A stretch of DNA of 64,000 bases from the NCBI RefSeq assembly GCF_009905375.1, contig NC_133650.1:290732270-290796269 (forward strand). Reading direction: 5' to 3'. The DNA comes from Apium graveolens. Taxonomy: Eukaryota; Streptophyta; Magnoliopsida; Apiales; Apiaceae. This document shows, in pieces, positions 61,501 through 64,000 of this stretch. Under the pieces are notes generated by a model. It searched no databases. It was given only the letters and a program-made list of their open reading frames with translations, and had not been told where the DNA came from. The position numbers and the translations under genes were made by a program. Position 1 is the first letter of the stretch. Every line of letters starts with the position of its first letter.

Positions 61501-61730
61501 ACCTTATACTCAATTCTCTCCGTATCTAGTGTATTTCTGGGAAAAACCAAAGTGTTCGGATTTGGATTCTGACGATCTTTACATACACTTATATCCCATA
61601 TAAAGTACTAATAAAATCTCAGAATATCCATATCAGAACCCCTACATAGTGTGGCATGAAAAGTTTTCTCATTCAGCAAAAACACTATTCATAAGGGTTT
61701 CAAAATTTCCCAAAAATTGGGGTTATTACA
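57608..61730 (-). mobile_element. 5' LTR of the Tekay-type element, 4,123 bp
   Basis: Bounded by TGTAATAACCCC (minus strand, 61730) and GGGGGTGTTACA (57608). Its edge resembles the LTRs at 21331 and 42599. It contains a (TA)n tract and several short ORFs without known domains. The length is at the large end for chromovirus LTRs. Confidence 0.85.
58562..58592 (+). repeat. (AT)n microsatellite
   Basis: About 15 AT units within the LTR. A shorter TA-rich patch is at 59614-59643. Confidence 0.95.
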
Positions 61731-62439
61731 GTTTTAATCTTCAGCCTGCTTTTTAATCTTGTTTATATGTTCAATGATAATGTGTGGAGTTTCATCCTTT
61801 GAATGCATAAATTCCATCCAAGTGTACCTTGAGTAGTCATCCACCATCACCAGTGCATACTTCTTTCTAGAGATGGACATGACATTTACGGGACCAAACA
61901 AATCCATATGGATAAGTTATAGTGGAGGATTAATAGAGTTCATAACTTTGTTTTTATGACTTAACCTCTTCATTTTAACTTTCTGACAAGCTTCACAAAC
62001 TTTGTATTGAGCGAATTTTAAAGCTGGCATATCTCTCACCAATTCTCTTGTCATAAGAGTATTGATTGCTTTGTAGTTAAAGTGAGAGAGCTTCTTGTGC
62101 CAGCGTTTGCTTTGTTCACTTGATGCCTTGGTGTAGAAGTAACATATCTTGTCCTTGTTTGCTGAGTTTATATCTATAACAAACAGGCTTCATTTCATTA
62201 CTCCTTGTAGAGAAACTTCACAGGTCTTTTTGCTTGTGATTGAGAAATCTTCTTTGTCAAAAATAACCTTGAAGCCGTTGTCTGTAAATTTTCTGACACT
62301 TAAAAGATTTACTTTAAGACCTGCAACCAATGCTACATCTTGAATGATAATATTTCCACAAATCAAATTGCCATATCTAATTGTAAATCCTTTGTTGTTG
62401 TCTCCAGAGATCACCAAAAGGCCATCCATCTCCTCAAAC
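61731..62439 (-). pseudogene. pol: Sirevirus pol: pre-integrase and integrase N-terminus
   Basis: Minus strand from 62429: a conserved region at the protease/pre-integrase border (ALVAGLKVNLLSV near 62330), the integrase HHCC finger (WHKKLSHFN near 62100 and CEACQKVK near 61990), then core residues HMDLFGPV near 61905 and VDDYSRYTWMEF near 61840. A TAA stop lies just before HMDLF. The frame is cut at 61730 by the Tekay-type element and the integrase core E is missing. Confidence 0.87.
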
Positions 62440-63925
62440 TGTTATAGCAGGGCTTGTTGAGCAAGATTGAAGCTGTATGTATATCTCAATAATATTGATT
62501 TGGATAATTTAACATAGAACAAATGAATTGCAAATACTCTATGTTCCACTAGAACCGGTATAGATTGATTATTGGATATATACATGATGATCTTGGTAGC
62601 TACAGTGAAGAAGACGTCAACGGAGATCCGTATAAAGCTCGTTAATATGTTCAGGCAACAGAGAAATAAGATTGAAGTCATTTGAAGCAAATATTTGGAT
62701 TAGTGTGAAAACCTAAGGGATTCTATGTGAAGTTGATTATATCTAGGAGAAGACTTAACAAGGCTTGTAAAGATCATAGTACGAAGGCCTGCGAGCGGAA
62801 CTAGTCACCTGTGAACCTGACTATTGTACTAGGTTTCATTGATTCGTGAAAGGAAACTAAGTACTATCATTAGAATTCGTATATGAATATAAAGGCTATA
62901 TAGTTTATACAAAGACTCGGAGATAAGACATGAATACGGAACAGTTTCAAGGTTAAAGCGTTCTACATAAACTAAGTCAAAGTGATCACTACCTTGTAGT
63001 AGGAGTCACCATAGCCACTCTATTGCTTAGAAGGAGCAAGAACCTTGAAGTATAGATCAAATTCTAAGTATCGGAATTGGTTTTGACCTAGTAGGAGCAA
63101 CATGGACGAATTAGAAACAAAAACTATCTGAGAAGTGGTTATACGCCACTCTAGGAACAAGTAGGACTTAGTTCTACCATATGAGGTGCAACTAGTGCAT
63201 TTTCTAAGGCAAAATCTCTCGTATAAACTAAGTGGCGCAATTGGACTCTCTAGGTGCTCTAGTAGGCATAAGTCATGAGTTCCCTAGTCATTAGAAGGCG
63301 CAACTCAGCTCCCCTTGAACCTATGAGTCACGAAAAGCTATTTTTCCAAGGCAAATTCATTCCCTAGGAAGCTTGGAGGAGCAACTAGAGGGTAGAGCTT
63401 CTTGTAGGGGCAACTTGAGAGAATTTTTAAGGCTCTTGTATGCGCAAATTATATTGAATGAAATTTCTCTAAGTGTAGAATAACTTCTCTAGGTGCAAGT
63501 CACAAAATAAAGAAGAAACATGGACGCACGTGGACAAATGAAAGGCTGTCAATACAAATACTTGGTGGATATGCAATCATATGTCTACTCTCTCTCTCTC
63601 TAAAACCTACTAGCCTATATAATCAATATATGCAGATTGGAATAAAAGATCTCTCCATTTAAATATTGTGAAGCTCTTGCAATTTATTCTCAACACTCAA
63701 AAAGCTTAATTTGACAAGGATATGTCATGCCCAATTGTTTACTCACCACATAAGGACTTATACACTAGATACACTCAACATTGATAGATTCTTTAATTGT
63801 ATTGTTAATTATTTGATAAGAGCTATAGGTTTTTAGAGTGAAAAGATACAAGCCATGATTTTGATAGATTATAACTGTATTTGCTTTATCTTTTTGTAAC
63901 TTTAAATATTTGTTCAAGGTGTAAG
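62440..63925 (+). mobile_element. LTR of an unclassified retrotransposon (partial)
   Basis: Starts TGTTATAGCAGGGC exactly where Sirevirus pol homology ends. TATA box TATATAAT at 63616-63623. Words of the type AGGNGCAA recur about eight times at 63030-63415. No gag or pol is seen before 63926, where another LTR begins, so this LTR is interrupted or ends close to there. It is probably copia-like. Confidence 0.55.
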
Positions 63926-64000
63926 TGTTAAGTGGTATAATTATCCACTTAGAATGCTTCGTAAAGGCTCAAATTGATGTTTTGTACTCAAGTTGTTTGT
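63926..64000 (+). mobile_element. Start of an Athila-related LTR
   Basis: TGTTAAGTGG...ATCCACTTAGAATGC parallels the Athila LTR start at 7427 (TGATAAGTGG...ACCACTTAGAACG), including the terminal hairpin and the following CTCAAATTGATGTTTTG-like sequence. The window ends 75 bp into it. No polypurine tract precedes it, so it should be a 5' or solo LTR. Confidence 0.7.

Larger units (their letters stand above)
51507..61730 (-). mobile_element. Tekay/Del-type chromovirus with 4.1-kb LTR, defective
   Basis: On the minus strand: 5' LTR (61730-57608), perfect primer site (57603-57592), gag start joined to the RT end by an internal deletion, RNase H, integrase remnants, polypurine tract (52106-52092) and the first 584 bp of the 3' LTR (52090-51507). 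Shared LTR sequence differs at only three positions, yet the interior is full of stops. The 3' LTR is truncated at 51507 where Sirevirus RT resumes. Confidence 0.88.
34895..62439 (-). mobile_element. Sirevirus-type Ty1/copia element with nested insertions
   Basis: Read on the minus strand from the right: late protease/pre-integrase and integrase N-terminus (62429-61731), RT and RNase H (51506-49992), a spacer with promoter-like box, an env-like ORF (49114-47502 and 39381-36218), a polypurine tract and the 3' LTR (36041-34895). Insertions are a CACTA transposon in the env-like ORF, a Tekay-type element in pol and a small unknown insert in RT. The right side is cut by another LTR at 62440, so the 5' LTR and gag are not seen. 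Confidence 0.85.

Noticed and set aside
1..64000. CRISPR arrays, tRNA or rRNA genes, bacterial operons
   Set aside because: None seen. Regular repeats here are transposon motifs and microsatellites, and no tRNA cloverleaf was found; the TGGTATCAGAGC sites are primer sites only.

Overview
This is plant nuclear DNA, almost entirely transposable elements stacked inside one another. Chromovirus, Athila, Sirevirus, CACTA and Stowaway/Tourist-type signatures together with an LRR receptor kinase gene point to a eudicot. The env-like ORFs and LTR styles remind me of Apiaceae (carrot, celery, coriander), but that is recall and not proof. Only one host gene is recognisable, and it is truncated.

Layout on the + strand. 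1-8858: 3' part of an Athila-type Ty3/gypsy element (gag end, pol, a palindrome array, an env-like ORF, two polypurine tracts, the 3' LTR). It sits inside a Sirevirus-type Ty1/copia element whose remainder is at 8859-14834 (a long broken env-like ORF, then the 3' LTR). About 14835-21330: a decayed Tekay/Del-like chromovirus (LTR, tRNA-Met primer site, gag, protease, start of RT), cut inside RT by a second chromovirus LTR at 21331. About 23400-28337: AT-rich sequence with a long inverted repeat, a nested MULE-like inverted repeat and several MITEs. 28338-32116: a complete, young, internally deleted copia element with 977-bp LTRs, target duplication ACTTG, a gag fragment and an intact 311-codon ORF.

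On the - strand, 32676-34545 holds the C-terminal half of an LRR receptor kinase of the MUSTACHES/At4g36180 type. Upstream of it begins a second Sirevirus-type element (34895-62439, minus strand). Its env-like ORF is split by an 8.1-kb CACTA transposon (39382-47501, duplication ACA), which itself holds a 4.5-kb solo LTR (42599-47144, duplication CCATA). Its pol is split by a Tekay-type element (51507-61730, minus) with a 4.1-kb LTR. At 62440 another LTR begins, and at 63926 it is interrupted by an LTR start related to the Athila LTR at 7427.

Recurring patterns: (a) at least four LTR elements each carry their own short, often palindromic motif, and in four of them it is in both the LTR and internal DNA; (b) all three long env-like ORFs follow a TATA-like box and a pyrimidine-rich leader at about 100-140 bp; (c) polypurine-tract-like sequences are duplicated internally; (d) the Tekay-type element at 51507 has near-identical LTR segments yet dead coding DNA. 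Percent identities were counted by eye; no database was searched.
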